Shown here piece by piece: positions 48,801-56,249 of a stretch of 64,000 nucleotides of DNA. The notes beneath the pieces were generated by a model, which did not search any database, was not told the DNA's origin, and saw only the letters and a program-made list of their open reading frames with translations. The stretch comes from Mermis nigrescens. Lineage: Eukaryota > Nematoda > Enoplea > Mermithida > Mermithidae. The stretch covers positions 820,382 to 884,381 of the forward strand of contig JAVLUZ010000257.1 of assembly GCA_036768485.1 (NCBI GenBank). The letters are read 5' to 3'. Both the position numbers and the translations under genes were made by a program. Every line of letters begins with the position of its first letter. The first letter of the stretch is position 1.

Positions 48801-49777
48801 TCGGCCATTCAGTGTGGAACAGCCTTCTACTTTCGGACTAAAATTGAGAAAAAGTGACAGAACATGACCTAAAACGCTCGTTTTTTACAAAAATTAGGAG
48901 GTTGAGAAAATCTCATTCTTTGGGGCATAGGATTAGGAAACGACTGACTTTGGGTGGTGTACCCTTCAGTTGCATGTAAAAATGCTTTCGCCAAATTTCA
49001 TCAACAGCTACTTGCGGTCTTCAATCCGCTTACACCGTATCGTCCGTAGAAAGTTTATTGACACTTGTTTGAACAGTTAAACATTGAGGTACCTACATAA
49101 TGTCTCTCACATTAAGAATTCGGAACTAGGTATTTAAAGGTCCTACTAATGCCAATGTCTGCCTAACGTTTAACAAAAGCTACTAAAAATCGCAACACTT
49201 ATTTCAATGCACAAATTGTTCATTTTTATTTCAAGCTACTTTTCGTCGATTTTGGCCACAAAACGAGTCATTTACTGCAAATCATAAAGGCCACATAAAT
49301 GGTTTTGGGGGAGAGTTTCTCTTCCCAGAAACACTTTCACATGCTCATCCATGTAACGACTCAAAATTTTGGGAGGGGGTCCCCCGCCATTTTAGGAGAG
49401 GGGGGGTGAATAACCTTAATTTTTGGCCAAAAACTGCCAAAAATCGCCTAAAAACGACAAAAAAATTGTTTTTTTTTCTTCAAGAAATCAGGGGGTCAAA
49501 CATTTTTCGGATTTAGGGAGGAGGTGGGGGACGACCAATTTTGGCTTAGGATCCCCCTCCTCTAAAGTCGAAGAAAAGGTGATTTTTTATGTGGTTTTAC
49601 CCATCTGCTTGCTCAAATGTGTCAAACTCATTTTCTGAAAACCTATTTTTATTTATTTTACGGTTTAAAAAAGATGAGCGAAATCGCCTCACAAAGTAAA
49701 CAATAACACGTGAAAACGTAGGTAATATACATACCTACCTGCCACAAGCTCAGGCCGGACAGAATCTTTTCAGCCAT
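21804..49777 (-). CDS. KYAT1: Kynurenine aminotransferase / cysteine-S-conjugate beta-lyase-type aminotransferase (KYAT), 12 exons, complete
   Basis: The twelve minus-strand exons listed separately join in phase into 423 residues, close to 422 for human KYAT1. This is a fold-type I PLP aminotransferase that converts kynurenine plus a 2-oxo acid to kynurenic acid; some members also act on glutamine or cysteine conjugates. Visible landmarks are NIGQGFPDLPPPDF (residues 27-40), VGGYSALY, NNPNNPLGK (178-186), SDEVY (PLP-contacting Asp210 and Tyr213), SAGKVFSITGWK with Schiff-base Lys244, HQNCIYTCPTLLQEA, and LVRFCF with substrate-carboxylate Arg399. All expected catalytic residues are present, so it is probably functional. 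The predicted start MAEKILSGLSLWQVEF has no clear targeting peptide, suggesting a cytosolic form. Coding sequence is 1.27 kb spread over 28 kb, and many introns hold MITEs. KYAT1 versus KYAT3-type naming cannot be settled here. AATAAA lies at 21676-21671. Confidence 0.95.
22497..22760 (+). repeat. tRNA-derived SINE-like fragment
   Basis: A perfect pol III B box GGTTCGAATCC lies at 22523-22533. It is followed by CATCCCTCCGGGATCGATAA, a wording typical of tRNA-derived SINEs. The A-box half is missing or worn and no cloverleaf can be completed, so it is not a tRNA gene. Confidence 0.6.
22779..23194 (+). mobile_element. Family A MITE, 5' truncated, split by a nested copy
   Basis: Outer parts 22779-22817 (GGTCAAAAATGGCCTTACG) and 23062-23194, ending CACGCCCACGTGTG. 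The right end is 19 bp from KYAT exon 11. Confidence 0.75.
22818..23061 (-). mobile_element. Family A MITE nested in another copy (244 bp)
   Basis: Ends CACACGTGGGCGTGGGGG and GTTGCCCACCTATG; duplications GTGGTATA and GTGGTATG (7/8) sit inside the outer copy's AATGGTGGTATGGCG. Confidence 0.9.
23214..23300 (-). CDS. KYAT1: KYAT exon 11
   Basis: 29 codons, KLAGIPPSAFYSKEHKSFGE then NLVRFCFYK with substrate-binding Arg399. The donor GTATAT is at 23213. A family A fragment ends 19 bp beyond it. Confidence 0.95.
23952..24051. repeat. Five tandem copies of a 20-bp unit
   Basis: The unit AAATTTAACGTTGACGATTT is repeated five times head to tail with one base change in the first copy. It lies in the last large KYAT intron region and has no spacers, so it is not CRISPR. 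Confidence 0.95.
24294..24518 (-). mobile_element. Family A MITE (225 bp), perfect duplication
   Basis: Ends CACACCTGGGCG and GCCCGCGTATG; the duplication TATATGAT is perfect at 24286-24293 and 24519-24526. Confidence 0.92.
24736..24974 (-). mobile_element. Family A MITE (239 bp)
   Basis: Ends CACACATGGGCGGG and GCTGCCCACCTATG; duplications GTCATGGT and GTCACGGT (7/8). Confidence 0.88.
25400..25815. repeat. Tandem array of about 82-bp A-rich units (x5)
   Basis: The ATTCTT core recurs near 25411, 25493, 25578, 25652 and 25739, each followed by GACAAAAAATYGATRAAACA and a Lys/Phe-like low-complexity tail. Minus-strand open frames here are repeat artefacts. Confidence 0.85.
25909..26423. mobile_element. 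Long-hairpin Tc1/mariner-like MITE, family M copy 2 (515 bp)
   Basis: Same ends and long inverted arms as copy 1, with TA at 25907-25908 and 26424-26425. It lies in the KYAT intron between exons 10 and 11. The central loop carries rearranged GAAGCGCGCACGTGAATGC modules. Confidence 0.88.
26961..27052 (-). CDS. KYAT1: KYAT exon 10
   Basis: Two bases complete a His codon, then GPFDESTGSNDDGDIDPKDY and RFVRWLCREK, matching the YDRRFVKWM region. The acceptor TATCAAG is weak in pyrimidines; phase and homology support it. Confidence 0.88.
27262..27390 (-). mobile_element. Family A MITE, internally deleted (129 bp)
   Basis: Ends CACATGTGGGCGTAGG and GGTGCCCACCTATG are present but the GAGCACTATCC core is gone. 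Flanks do not match. Confidence 0.65.
27909..28908. mobile_element. Family C hAT-like element (1000 bp) with GGCCCC repeats
   Basis: Inverted ends TAGAGCTGTGCCGGGG and CCCCGGCACAGCTCTA, with a perfect duplication GTTAAAAT at 27901-27908 and 28909-28916. Both ends carry subterminal (GGCCCC)n runs (27933-27960, 28850-28890). No transposase is present. It is nested inside family B. Confidence 0.92.
28269..28700 (+). mobile_element. Two adjacent family A MITE copies inside family C
   Basis: A first worn copy starts near 28269 (CATACATGGGCCGC). A second starts at 28491 (CATAGGTGGGCAGCACC), preceded by GTCTAGAC. The right end near 28690 is altered, so exact limits are uncertain. Confidence 0.65.
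29537..30316 (-). mobile_element. Family F hAT-like element (780 bp) with internal 100-bp repeats
   Basis: Ends CAGGCCCGTATACAGGA and TAGATACGGGCCTG; duplications AATGTATG and AATGTGTG (7/8). Units of about 100 bp each contain GGCGCGAAGCGCCGG (29931, 30020, 30136), as in 4480-5390 but inverted. Confidence 0.88.
30850..31065 (+). mobile_element. Family A MITE, worn
   Basis: The core GGCCTTAAAAATGGTGGTAT and CATCGAGCACTATCCATTGG are clear at 30890-30955. Both termini are lost or altered. Confidence 0.65.
31138..31279 (+). mobile_element. Family A-related MITE variant
   Basis: AAGAAAATTCTGG at the left, CTACAGTAATCTACGG inside and CACGCCCATGTGTG at the right, as in 20506-20646. The left terminus is not clear. 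Confidence 0.5.
31375..31531 (+). mobile_element. Family B hAT-like mini-element (157 bp), perfect duplication
   Basis: Ends CAGGGGCGAATTTAGGGGCG and CCTGGAGGCGCCACTG; the duplication ATGATAAC is perfect at 31367-31374 and 31532-31539. It is 90 bp from KYAT exon 9. Confidence 0.9.
31621..31807 (-). CDS. KYAT1: KYAT exon 9
   Basis: Follows an 8.3-kb intron. It encodes EAIAILVEEQTALLNKPGSY through MRPIVPEGGYFMLADFSSL. The donor GTAATA is at 31620. Confidence 0.94.
32059..32519 (-). mobile_element. Family A MITE (outer), split by a nested copy
   Basis: The right part 32283-32519 follows the reverse core and ends GTGCTGCCCACCTGTG. The left end near 32059 (CATCCACGCG) is worn and flanks do not match. 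Confidence 0.7.
32098..32274 (-). mobile_element. Family A MITE nested in another copy (177 bp, internally deleted)
   Basis: Ends TACACCTGGGCG and GCTGCCCACGTATG; the duplication GTATGCAC is perfect at 32090-32097 and 32275-32282. Confidence 0.9.
32560..33590. repeat. Degenerate tandem repeat, about 225-bp units (about 4)
   Basis: Units share CGCCCTGCTCC-GAACCTATTGCTG-type blocks (32800, 33025, 33255, 33470), each followed by a GGACATTTTYCTRARAATGA-like line. It lies in the large KYAT intron. Nothing coding is evident. Confidence 0.7.
33600..35535. other. KYAT intron, degraded repeats only
   Basis: Relics related to those at 6030-6310 and 61200-61350 (GTCTGGTCTAAAC, GGTCTTCATTTTGCGCC). A second fragment has CATATGCGTCAAAAAATC and GATGATGCTACATCTTTCC (35085-35145), as near 46150. 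No exon was found. Confidence 0.5.
35544..35809 (+). mobile_element. Family A MITE (266 bp)
   Basis: Ends CATAGGTGGGCGGCACC and CACGACCAGGTATG; flanks ATCCAGAG and GCCCAGAG (6/8). Confidence 0.85.
36818..37017. mobile_element. hAT-like MITE, family I (200 bp), perfect duplication
   Basis: Ends CAGGCACGTATCTCAGG and GGCTAGCTACGTGCCTG; the duplication GCGTATAG is perfect at 36810-36817 and 37018-37025. Confidence 0.9.
38232..38500 (+). mobile_element. Family A MITE (269 bp)
   Basis: Ends CATACGTGGGCAGCACC and CACGCCCAGGTATG; duplications GTGGGCAC and GTAGGCAC (7/8). Confidence 0.9.
38853..39594. mobile_element. hAT-like element, family E copy 1 (742 bp)
   Basis: Inverted ends CACTGTTTTTTTTGTACGAG and CTCGTACAAAAAAAACAGTG. 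Flanks CCTCCGAT and CTCCGACG are similar but shifted by a base. The interior has GGCGCTTCGCGCC at 39007 and repeats of TTTGTAC. Confidence 0.75.
40156..40245 (-). CDS. KYAT1: KYAT exon 8
   Basis: 30 codons, TGWAIAPEHLTKHLRAIHQN then CIYTCPTLLQ. The donor GTAGGT is at 40155. The plus-strand open frame over exons 7-8 is antisense noise. Confidence 0.94.
40305..40381 (-). CDS. KYAT1: KYAT exon 7 (PLP-lysine exon)
   Basis: The Ala codon is completed across the junction, then SLPGMWDRTITIGSAGKVFS and ITGWK. Lys244 is the predicted Schiff-base residue. The donor GTATAA is at 40304, and the next intron is only 59 nt. Confidence 0.94.
40708..40828 (-). CDS. KYAT1: KYAT exon 6
   Basis: Starts VYTRSELTEIAKLAEKYDV and holds SDEVYEWLVY. 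The acceptor is AATCAG. The donor GTAATT at 40707 leaves one base. Confidence 0.95.
41320..41448 (-). CDS. KYAT1: KYAT exon 5
   Basis: 43 codons ending TKLLVINNPNNPLGK, the PLP-aminotransferase NxPxNPxG motif. The donor GTGGGT is at 41319. Confidence 0.95.
42356..42616 (+). mobile_element. Family A MITE (261 bp)
   Basis: Ends CATATGTGGGCGGCACC and CGCCCAGGTATG. Flanks TTGTCCAT and GTGTGTAT match only 5/8. It lies about 150 bp from KYAT exon 4. Confidence 0.78.
42768..42854 (-). CDS. KYAT1: KYAT exon 4
   Basis: 29 codons, AILIEPYFDCYTSQISMAGG then VPIFVPLRL, the EPFFDCY block. The donor GTGCGT is at 42767. Confidence 0.94.
44042..44773. mobile_element. Family E hAT-like element copy 2 (732 bp), nested in family D
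   Basis: Ends CAGTGTTTTTTGTACAAGG and GTATAAAAAACACTG; duplications CGTGGAAG (44034-44041) and CGTTGAAG (44774-44781), 7/8. GGCGCGAAGCGCC words occur at 44253 and 44632. Confidence 0.88.
44967..45583 (+). mobile_element. Family B hAT-like element (617 bp), nested in family D
   Basis: Ends CAGTGGCACACGCTTCCTAA and CCCTAAATCCACCCCTG; duplications GTCATCCA and GTCATCGA (7/8). It is homologous in inverted orientation to 2070-2909 and lacks the solo LTR. Confidence 0.85.
45995..46205. repeat. Imperfect inverted repeat with CTCTAGAAAGATAGAGC arms
   Basis: GCTCTAGAAAGATAGAGCAT at about 46000 is mirrored by ATGCTCTATCTTTCTAGAGC near 46177, with GTTTTTGACGC / GCGTCAAAAAT further in. Related single arms occur near 42230 and 35120, so this is a dispersed family in a head-to-head arrangement. 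Confidence 0.65.
46667..46816 (-). CDS. KYAT1: KYAT exon 3
   Basis: The acceptor is AAG before GGT and the donor GTAAGC is at 46666. It encodes GHPRLVNAVAKMYSKLL through TVGGYSALYFAFFAFLNPGD, 50 codons in phase 0. Confidence 0.94.
47082..47563. mobile_element. Long-hairpin Tc1/mariner-like MITE, family M copy 3 (482 bp)
   Basis: Same termini and arms as copies 1-2, with TA at 47080-47081 and 47564-47565. It lies in the KYAT intron between exons 2 and 3. Confidence 0.88.
48206..48354 (-). CDS. KYAT1: KYAT exon 2
   Basis: The acceptor CAG lies at 48357-48355 and the donor GTGAGC at 48205. It encodes FTALAKQCNAINIGQGFPDL through HQYTRGF, the aminotransferase N-terminal segment. Confidence 0.93.
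49735..49777 (-). CDS. KYAT1: KYAT exon 1 (start codon)
   Basis: ATG is at 49777-49775 and encodes MAEKILSGLSLWQV plus one base. The donor GTATGT begins at 49734. A donor four bases earlier (GTAGGT after CAG) breaks the frame, whereas this one gives WQVEF, like WVEF of the family. Confidence 0.88.
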
Positions 49778-51970
49778 TGCATTTGCTAAGAAGACATAGA
49801 TTAGGAGAATACCAGCAGATTGCTCAATTCATGATAATACTTTAAGTCGAATTCATACTTTTTTAGGTGTATTCGATTCAGATCCCCACAAATTTCTGAT
49901 TTCCGAAAAGAATTTTACGATAATTAAATAAGTGGCAGATGCAGGCCCTTTCTGCAAAATTTCACAGCTGATCCTACAAAAGTTTATTTTTCTCAAAATT
50001 TCAATAGAGGTAACGGTTACAGACAGGAAGTCAATAAAACTAACCAAACGCTCTGCTTTTGGTCTTTCACGCGATCTGCACAATACGAACGCATTTTTGT
50101 TGAACAGAAACGCCGTATAGTCGCCAGAATGTAAGGCGAAGGCTAAATATAAGCCTAAAAGTGATGAAAATGACGAAATCGAGAAAAATGATGCGTAGGT
50201 ACAACACGCCGTTTTGTTCCTAGCAAAATGATCCATGCTCAAAACTTTTTCATCATGTTCACATATCCACCTAATTGTCAGGCCATAGAAATTCATTTTC
50301 ATTTTTTACAACCAAACTTTATTTGGAAAACGCAACGCAACCTACTTACCTACCTGGCTACCCGAGTACTTCTAAAGTATAGTAACTATTGACGACGTCA
50401 TCAACAATAGTAATCACAGCAAGAATGCAGTATTCCAGTTTTCATAAGGTGATGGCCTTTACAATCGGACAATCGATAATGCATAAGTAGCTAATGCCAA
50501 TAGGCTAAGCCTAAGCCTAAGGATGGAAATAAAAAAGATTATATTGATTTATTATGTTTATTTATTTTATTATTTGTTTATTTTATTTTATTATTTCATT
50601 TTCTTATTTTATTTTATATTTTATTGTTTATTAATTTTATTTTATTATTTTATTTTATTATTTTATTATTTTTTATTTATTTGTTATATTTATTAATATT
50701 AATTTATTCAAAAGAAAATTATAAAAAATTGATGTATCGAATTTCGTGGGACATACCTAATCAATCACTCTTAGGATGTGTATGTCTTTTTGTTCATTTG
50801 CCGCGTCATTTCATCTAATTATTTTAACAACGTAAGTTACTATTCTGTAGAAATGCTAGCTACATTTTAACAACGTAACTTATTATTCTGTAGAAATGCT
50901 ATATACTTACTTACAAAAAATCAAAGAATACAAAGCAATGGTTTATATATGCGATCCATGGGCCCACACGACAATTAATTAATCAAGCACACGTTCCCAT
51001 TACCCATCGCATTAAAAATTTATGGTGAAGCGTTAGATCATCAAAGTAACGTTCTAGAATGTGTCGCTTCGCTTTGCTTCCTTTGAGACTTGCTCACCGT
51101 TTTTTCCTGGCGATTCGGTTCAAAATTTGAAACACACCCACAAAAAATTCTCCACATTTCAGATTCTAGTTCAAATTTTTGGAGGTCTGAAAACGGTCAA
51201 AAATCAAGCACTAGGAGGCTTTGAATATTTTGTAATTGTAAATTTATTGTACAGCAATGAATATAATGATTAGTAATGTGTTCCACATTTCCAACAACTA
51301 CGTTTTCAAACCTTCACTGATGCACTTTACCTGATTTCCAGAGTCTCATCGAAAATTAAAAAAATTCAGAGATTCATAAATGTGACGCGAGGAATTACAA
51401 AATTCTGATGCTTTTAGCAATTTTAAGTCGACTTTGTGGCCCTTTTAGTAGCTGATTTCGAAGAAATTCAGTTAACACGAAGCGCCATAAAATGCCATTA
51501 CACAACATCAAGGTCTAATAAATTATATTGAAGTTGTACCTACCCAAAAACAAGGAAACCGAAATTACAAAACTATCAAGAATCATATATACCTACTTAT
51601 GTCCAGAGTTTCCACAAACAATGAAAACATCAGTGTTCCATTAGGTAAATCGCTTTATAACACCAAAATACTTTGGCTTATTCAGGCAAGCGATTATGTA
51701 TGTAGCATAGAAACTGACGTGAATCGCTTAGAAACTACGTTTTTGCCGATTAATCTTGATTAATTTTGGGCAATATGAAAAAATGCATAACAGAAATTCA
51801 TGATTCCGAAGCAAAGAATAAAGAAAATTATCTAGGTACCTAGCTTAACTCAGATTATCTGTATACTTAGTTAATGAATTCAGCGCGACACTCCAAAAAC
51901 TGCAAGAAGCGCCGGAAATTTTTCGCATTTTTTAAACTTTTTAGCTCAAAATAGGGCGTTTTTAGACAAT
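49778..51970. other. Region upstream of KYAT; promoter probably here, no gene recognised
   Basis: The KYAT 5' UTR/promoter is expected just above 49777 but no TATA box or initiator could be assigned with confidence. 50540-50700 is a TTTTATTA-type low-complexity tract, and a 45-bp segment (ACAACGTAAGTTACTATTCT) is duplicated at 50828 and 50869. The frames in 49853-50302 have no recognised domain. Confidence 0.5.
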
Positions 51971-51984
51971 TGTTGATCCATGTT

Positions 51985-54030
51985 ATCAATTCAATAAAAG
52001 AACAGCAATCGACACAGCACAAAAACTTTGGAATTTTACCTTCCTGGAACGCATTTTTGCATTATAAAAATTTTTCACGTTTCACAATGCTTCACTCTTT
52101 AATTTATGCATTTGTCCCATTAACTCACCCCAAGCCCATGAAACATAAATATCCCAAACTAATTAAAAGAATGTTAACTAAAAAACGTATGCTTTGGAAG
52201 AAACATAAACTTTATCACTCCACCGACACAAAAATCAAATATAAATCTTTTTAAAAAAAAATGGATTTTGAAATTAAAAATTTCTCTGCTTCTGAAGAAA
52301 TTAATCTTCTTTCTGACAAAAGTTTGAAATCATTCTATAAATTTGTCAATAATCGGTTGAATAATCATCGCTCTTTTCTACCTCTTTTTCATGACCACAA
52401 AATCGTTTCTGATCCTTTAGAAAAGGTAAATTTATTTAATAACTACTTTTCTTCTGTTTTTTCTGTTGATAATAATCATGTTCCTTTTTTAGATTCGATG
52501 ACTGGTTTTGCATTGCAAACCATTCATTTTGACGCTTGGATTGTGCAACTGGTTTTAAATCAAATAAAAGTTTCTTTTTCTATTGGTCCCGATGGACTCT
52601 GTCATTTTTTCTTGAAAAAACTTTCAAATTATCTTGCTGAGCCTTTAGCTAGTATCTTTAATGTTTCATTTTTGACTAGCACTATCCCCTATTTATGGAA
52701 ATTGGCAAATGTAACCCCAGTCTTTAAAAAAGGTGACACAGCTTTAGTGAGAAATTACAGGCCGATTTCTATTTGCTGCTCATCAAGTAAAATCATGGAA
52801 AATTCGATAAATTCAAAAATTGTCGATTTTCTCACTACAAACAGACTCTTATCTCCTTCTCAGTTTGGTTTTCTAAAATCAAAGTCTTGTGAATTACAAC
52901 TACTTAAATGTAAACACAGTTGGACGGTATCTTTGAGTAATTGAACTCCTGTCGATGTTGCTTACATCGACTTTTCTAAAGCTTTTGATAAAAGTCCCTT
53001 TTCTAAGCTTTTATATAAGCTCTCTAAATATGGAATAAAAGGTCTACTTTTTAATTGGCTCAAATTCCTTTTTACATGGTCGATTTCAGCGTGTTTGTAT
53101 TAACAGAGTTTTTTCTGACTTCATCCCTGTTGACAGTGGTGTCCCCCAAGGTAGTTGTATTAGTCCTACTTTATTCTTAATCTATGTAAATGACCTATGT
53201 AACTTGATTAAATACAGTAAAATTTACCTCTTTGCCGATGATGTCAAAATCTTTGGTCCATCTTCTGATAATCATTTAATACAAAAAGATCTGGACAATA
53301 TTTAAATTTGGTCTATAAATTGGCAACTTCCTGTTGCTTCGGAAAAATGAGCAGTTTTACATCTTGGTAAAAATAATCCAAAAAAGCTTTATTCTTTGAA
53401 TAATATAAATATTCCAAATGATATTAGTTCCGTTCGTGATCTGGATGTTTATATTTCCCACAATCTCAATTGTAAGGAACATTTAAATCACATAAATAAA
53501 AAAGCTGTTTCTCGTTGTTTTCTGATACACAAAGCTTTTCTTTCTCGTGATAAAGATATTTTGGTTAGGGCGTATTGATGCTAATGAATTTTTCATTTTT
53601 AGTCAAGGCACTACCCGATCAGTTAACAGTCGTAAACTTACGTTACCAGTTGTCCATTCCAATGCTCACCTCAACGATTTTTCGCAAAGATACCGAAAAA
53701 TCTGGAACTCCTTACCTGATCAAATAGTCTCTTCTCCCAAAATCCGTTTGTTCAAAAAAGAGCTCCTAAACATTGATTTTACAAATTTATTGTTGGGGCA
53801 TACCTAGTTGTATCACTTCCGTGATCTTTGTATGTCCTTTTGTTCAGTCACTATTTTATCATGTATTTGCGTTTTATCAAATTTCGTGTATTTTTCTGAC
53901 AAACACTTTCTTGTCTTGTCTTGTCTTAAGCCAAGCCAAAACTCTATACGCACCATTTTTTCCACTTTTTGGCCTATTTGTCAACCAAAATTTTGAAAAT
54001 GGAAAAAATTTTCGGGCTTGGTTGGCATGA
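51985..54030 (+). pseudogene. Decayed LINE (non-LTR retrotransposon), reverse-transcriptase part
   Basis: Translated blocks follow the non-LTR reverse-transcriptase order: KSFYKFVNNRLNN, IGPDGLCHFFLKKLS, ANVTPVFKKGD, RNYRPIS, YIDFSKAFDK, SGVPQGSCISPTLFLIYVND, catalytic-type LFADDVKIF, and a C-terminal RDLDVYISHNLNCKEH block. The frame is broken by a stop at 52942, a frameshift near 53080 and further stops at 53305 and 53348. No endonuclease domain is seen, so it is 5' truncated. The style suggests the CR1/L2/Jockey group. The 3' end is a (TGAA)n tail near 54030-54050. Confidence 0.85.
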
Positions 54031-54048
54031 ATGAATGAATGAATGAAA
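54029..54048. repeat. (TGAA)n repeat at the meeting point of two LINE 3' ends
   Basis: ATGAATGAATGAATGAATGA lies between the two convergent LINE copies and can serve as the 3' tail of either. Confidence 0.75.
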
Positions 54049-54049
54049 T

Positions 54050-56180
54050 AATTTATTACTGAAACGCGACAATTACGAAGGATGTAAAAGAGTAATAAAA
54101 CGTACGGTCAAAAGAATAAAAGCGTACAGCAAAAGGCGATGAGCGAGTTATGAAAATGACGATTTAAGCCCGCCCTATAATAAATTTGGATAAGTCGACA
54201 TCAATTAATCTAGATTTGAATATATTTAAGTTAGGGGAGGAGACTACAAAATCAGGTAGGTGATTCCAAACAGAGATATACTTATAGAAAAAGTCAAATT
54301 TTTGTAAATTAGAACGGACAAGAGGAACAACTAGCTCGAAACGATTTGTGCAGCGAGTAGTATTTTGATTAAGCACAAAAAAATCTGTCATGGGAAGACA
54401 AGATTTTTGACTAATAATTTGATACATCATACATAAGCAAATATGAAGGCGACGTAATTCTAATCGACACAAGTTAAGTTGGTTAAGGCGTTCGTCATAA
54501 GAAAGAGGGCTATGATATCCAACTATGTATTTAGTAAATTTACGCTGAAGAGCCTCCAGCCTGTTGATATCACTAATATAAGAGGGGTTCCATAAAGCAC
54601 AGGAATATTCAAGGATCGGTCTGACCTAAACAATGAAGGCCTTTACGAGATTATTTTTATCACGCGAAAAGAAGGATTTTATAATTAAGATAGATCTCAA
54701 GAAAGCTTTCTTGATAATACTGTTGTAATGTTCCTTAAATTTCAGGTTGTGCGAAATTAGCATTCCTAAATCGCGAACATAGACAGAATCGTTCGTAATA
54801 ACTTGTGTATTGAGTGTATATGGCAATTTAGGATTATCTTTGCCCAAATATAAGTCTGTGCATTTAGAATATGATATTGGTAAACAATTTCTGGTGGCCC
54901 AAATGGAAATTCTATCTAAATCGGTCTGAAGTGTTTGATAATCGCAGGAAAGATTGAATATTTTTAGGTCATCCGCGAACATAAAAGTCGAACTTGACAA
55001 GTTATCAAAGATGTCATTTATAAAAATCAAAAACAACGTAGGTCCAAGAATGGACCCTTGAATAACTCCACTTGTAACAGCGGCATAATCTGAAAAACAC
55101 TGATTAACGCGAACACACTGAATACGATTAGATAGAAAAGCTTTTAACCAATTAAACAGGTGTTGTTGAATACCGTAACTAGTTAATTTAACAAGAAGTT
55201 TAGATATGTCGACTTTGTCAAAAGCTTTAGCAAAGTCTATATGAATAATATCAACGGTTTCTTTACATTCCAGTGATTTAACCCAAGAATGTTTACAATT
55301 TGATAGTTGCAATTCGCAAGATTTATGTTTTTGGAAACCATATTGAAAAGGTGATTTAAACTCATTAGTAGATAAATAAATTGATAGTTGAGTATTAATA
55401 ATACTTTCCATTATCTTACAAGTTGAGCAACATAAAGAAACAGGACGATAATTTTCAGTTAATGAGGAGTCATCCTTTTTAATTATAGGTACAACGTAAG
55501 CCTCCCTTCAAATGTCTGGGATATCACCTGATAAAAAAGAAACAGTAAAAATACTGATAAGGGGTTTAAGAAGATAATAAGCTAATTTTTTAACAAAAAA
55601 GTTACTTAAACCATCAGGCGCTATCGAAGTCGAATTTTTCATCTCAGCAATCGCCCGTGAGACATTACTTTCGTCAAAGACGACGTTTGAAATAGAAAAA
55701 TCGCCCCGCTTCTGAAAAACAAAAGAATCGTTAATATCATCATTGGTAAATACGGAAGAGAAGTAATGATTGAACATATTAGTTTTACAATGAAGATCAG
55801 TTACTACATTATTGTCGGTGGAAGTAATAGGTGGAATGCTTTGAGAATTATTTAAACGGTTATTTACAAATCTAAAAAAGGATTTCAGATCGTTATGTTG
55901 CAATAAATTACTTTCCTATAAACAAAAATGATTATGATTTTCTTTGCGTAACATTTTACAGTGATTACGATACCTTTGTTTGCATATAATTGTACGATAT
56001 TTTTTGTATTTTTTCCATAAAAACCGTTTTTTGGCAAATAATTTTCGTAAAACTTTAGGGTATGAAAATTTGGAAGGCTCTGCTTTGACTTTAGGAACAA
56101 AAGTAAAATTAAGAGGCCTTAAGACATTTAAAAATACATTATACATGTCGTTAACATTTAAACAAGTAGAAAAGTAGAAA
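54050..56180 (-). pseudogene. LINE copy in opposite orientation, nearly continuous reverse-transcriptase frame
   Basis: A single minus-strand frame from 56224 to 54164 is interrupted only by three in-frame stops: 55918-55916, TGA 55510-55508 and TAG 54628-54626. It carries KSFFRFVNNRLNN, APDGLSNFFVKKLA, ENYRPVSLCCS, IDFAKAFDKVD, SGVIQGSILGPTLFLIFIND, FADDLKIF, RDLGMLISHNLKFKEH, RPILEYSCALWNP and WNHLPDFVVSSP. The two-Asp FADD catalytic motif is kept. It belongs to the same family as the plus-strand copy but is better preserved and is 5' truncated. Its 3' tail is also a TTCA/TGAA repeat. Confidence 0.88.
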
Positions 56181-56249
56181 ATTTTTGTAATGTTAGAATG
56201 CGTTTTAGGGAGGTAAAACTTCAAAAATTTTGGATTGATTTAATTCTTA

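Noticed and set aside
49729..49738. KYAT exon 1 donor at CAG|GTAGGT
   Set aside because: It would break the frame with exon 2; the next GT (GTATGT at 49734) gives WQVEF, which fits the family.
49853..50302. 149-residue minus-strand frame upstream of KYAT
   Set aside because: No domain or family was recognised and it could be UTR or chance; not supported as a gene without transcript data.
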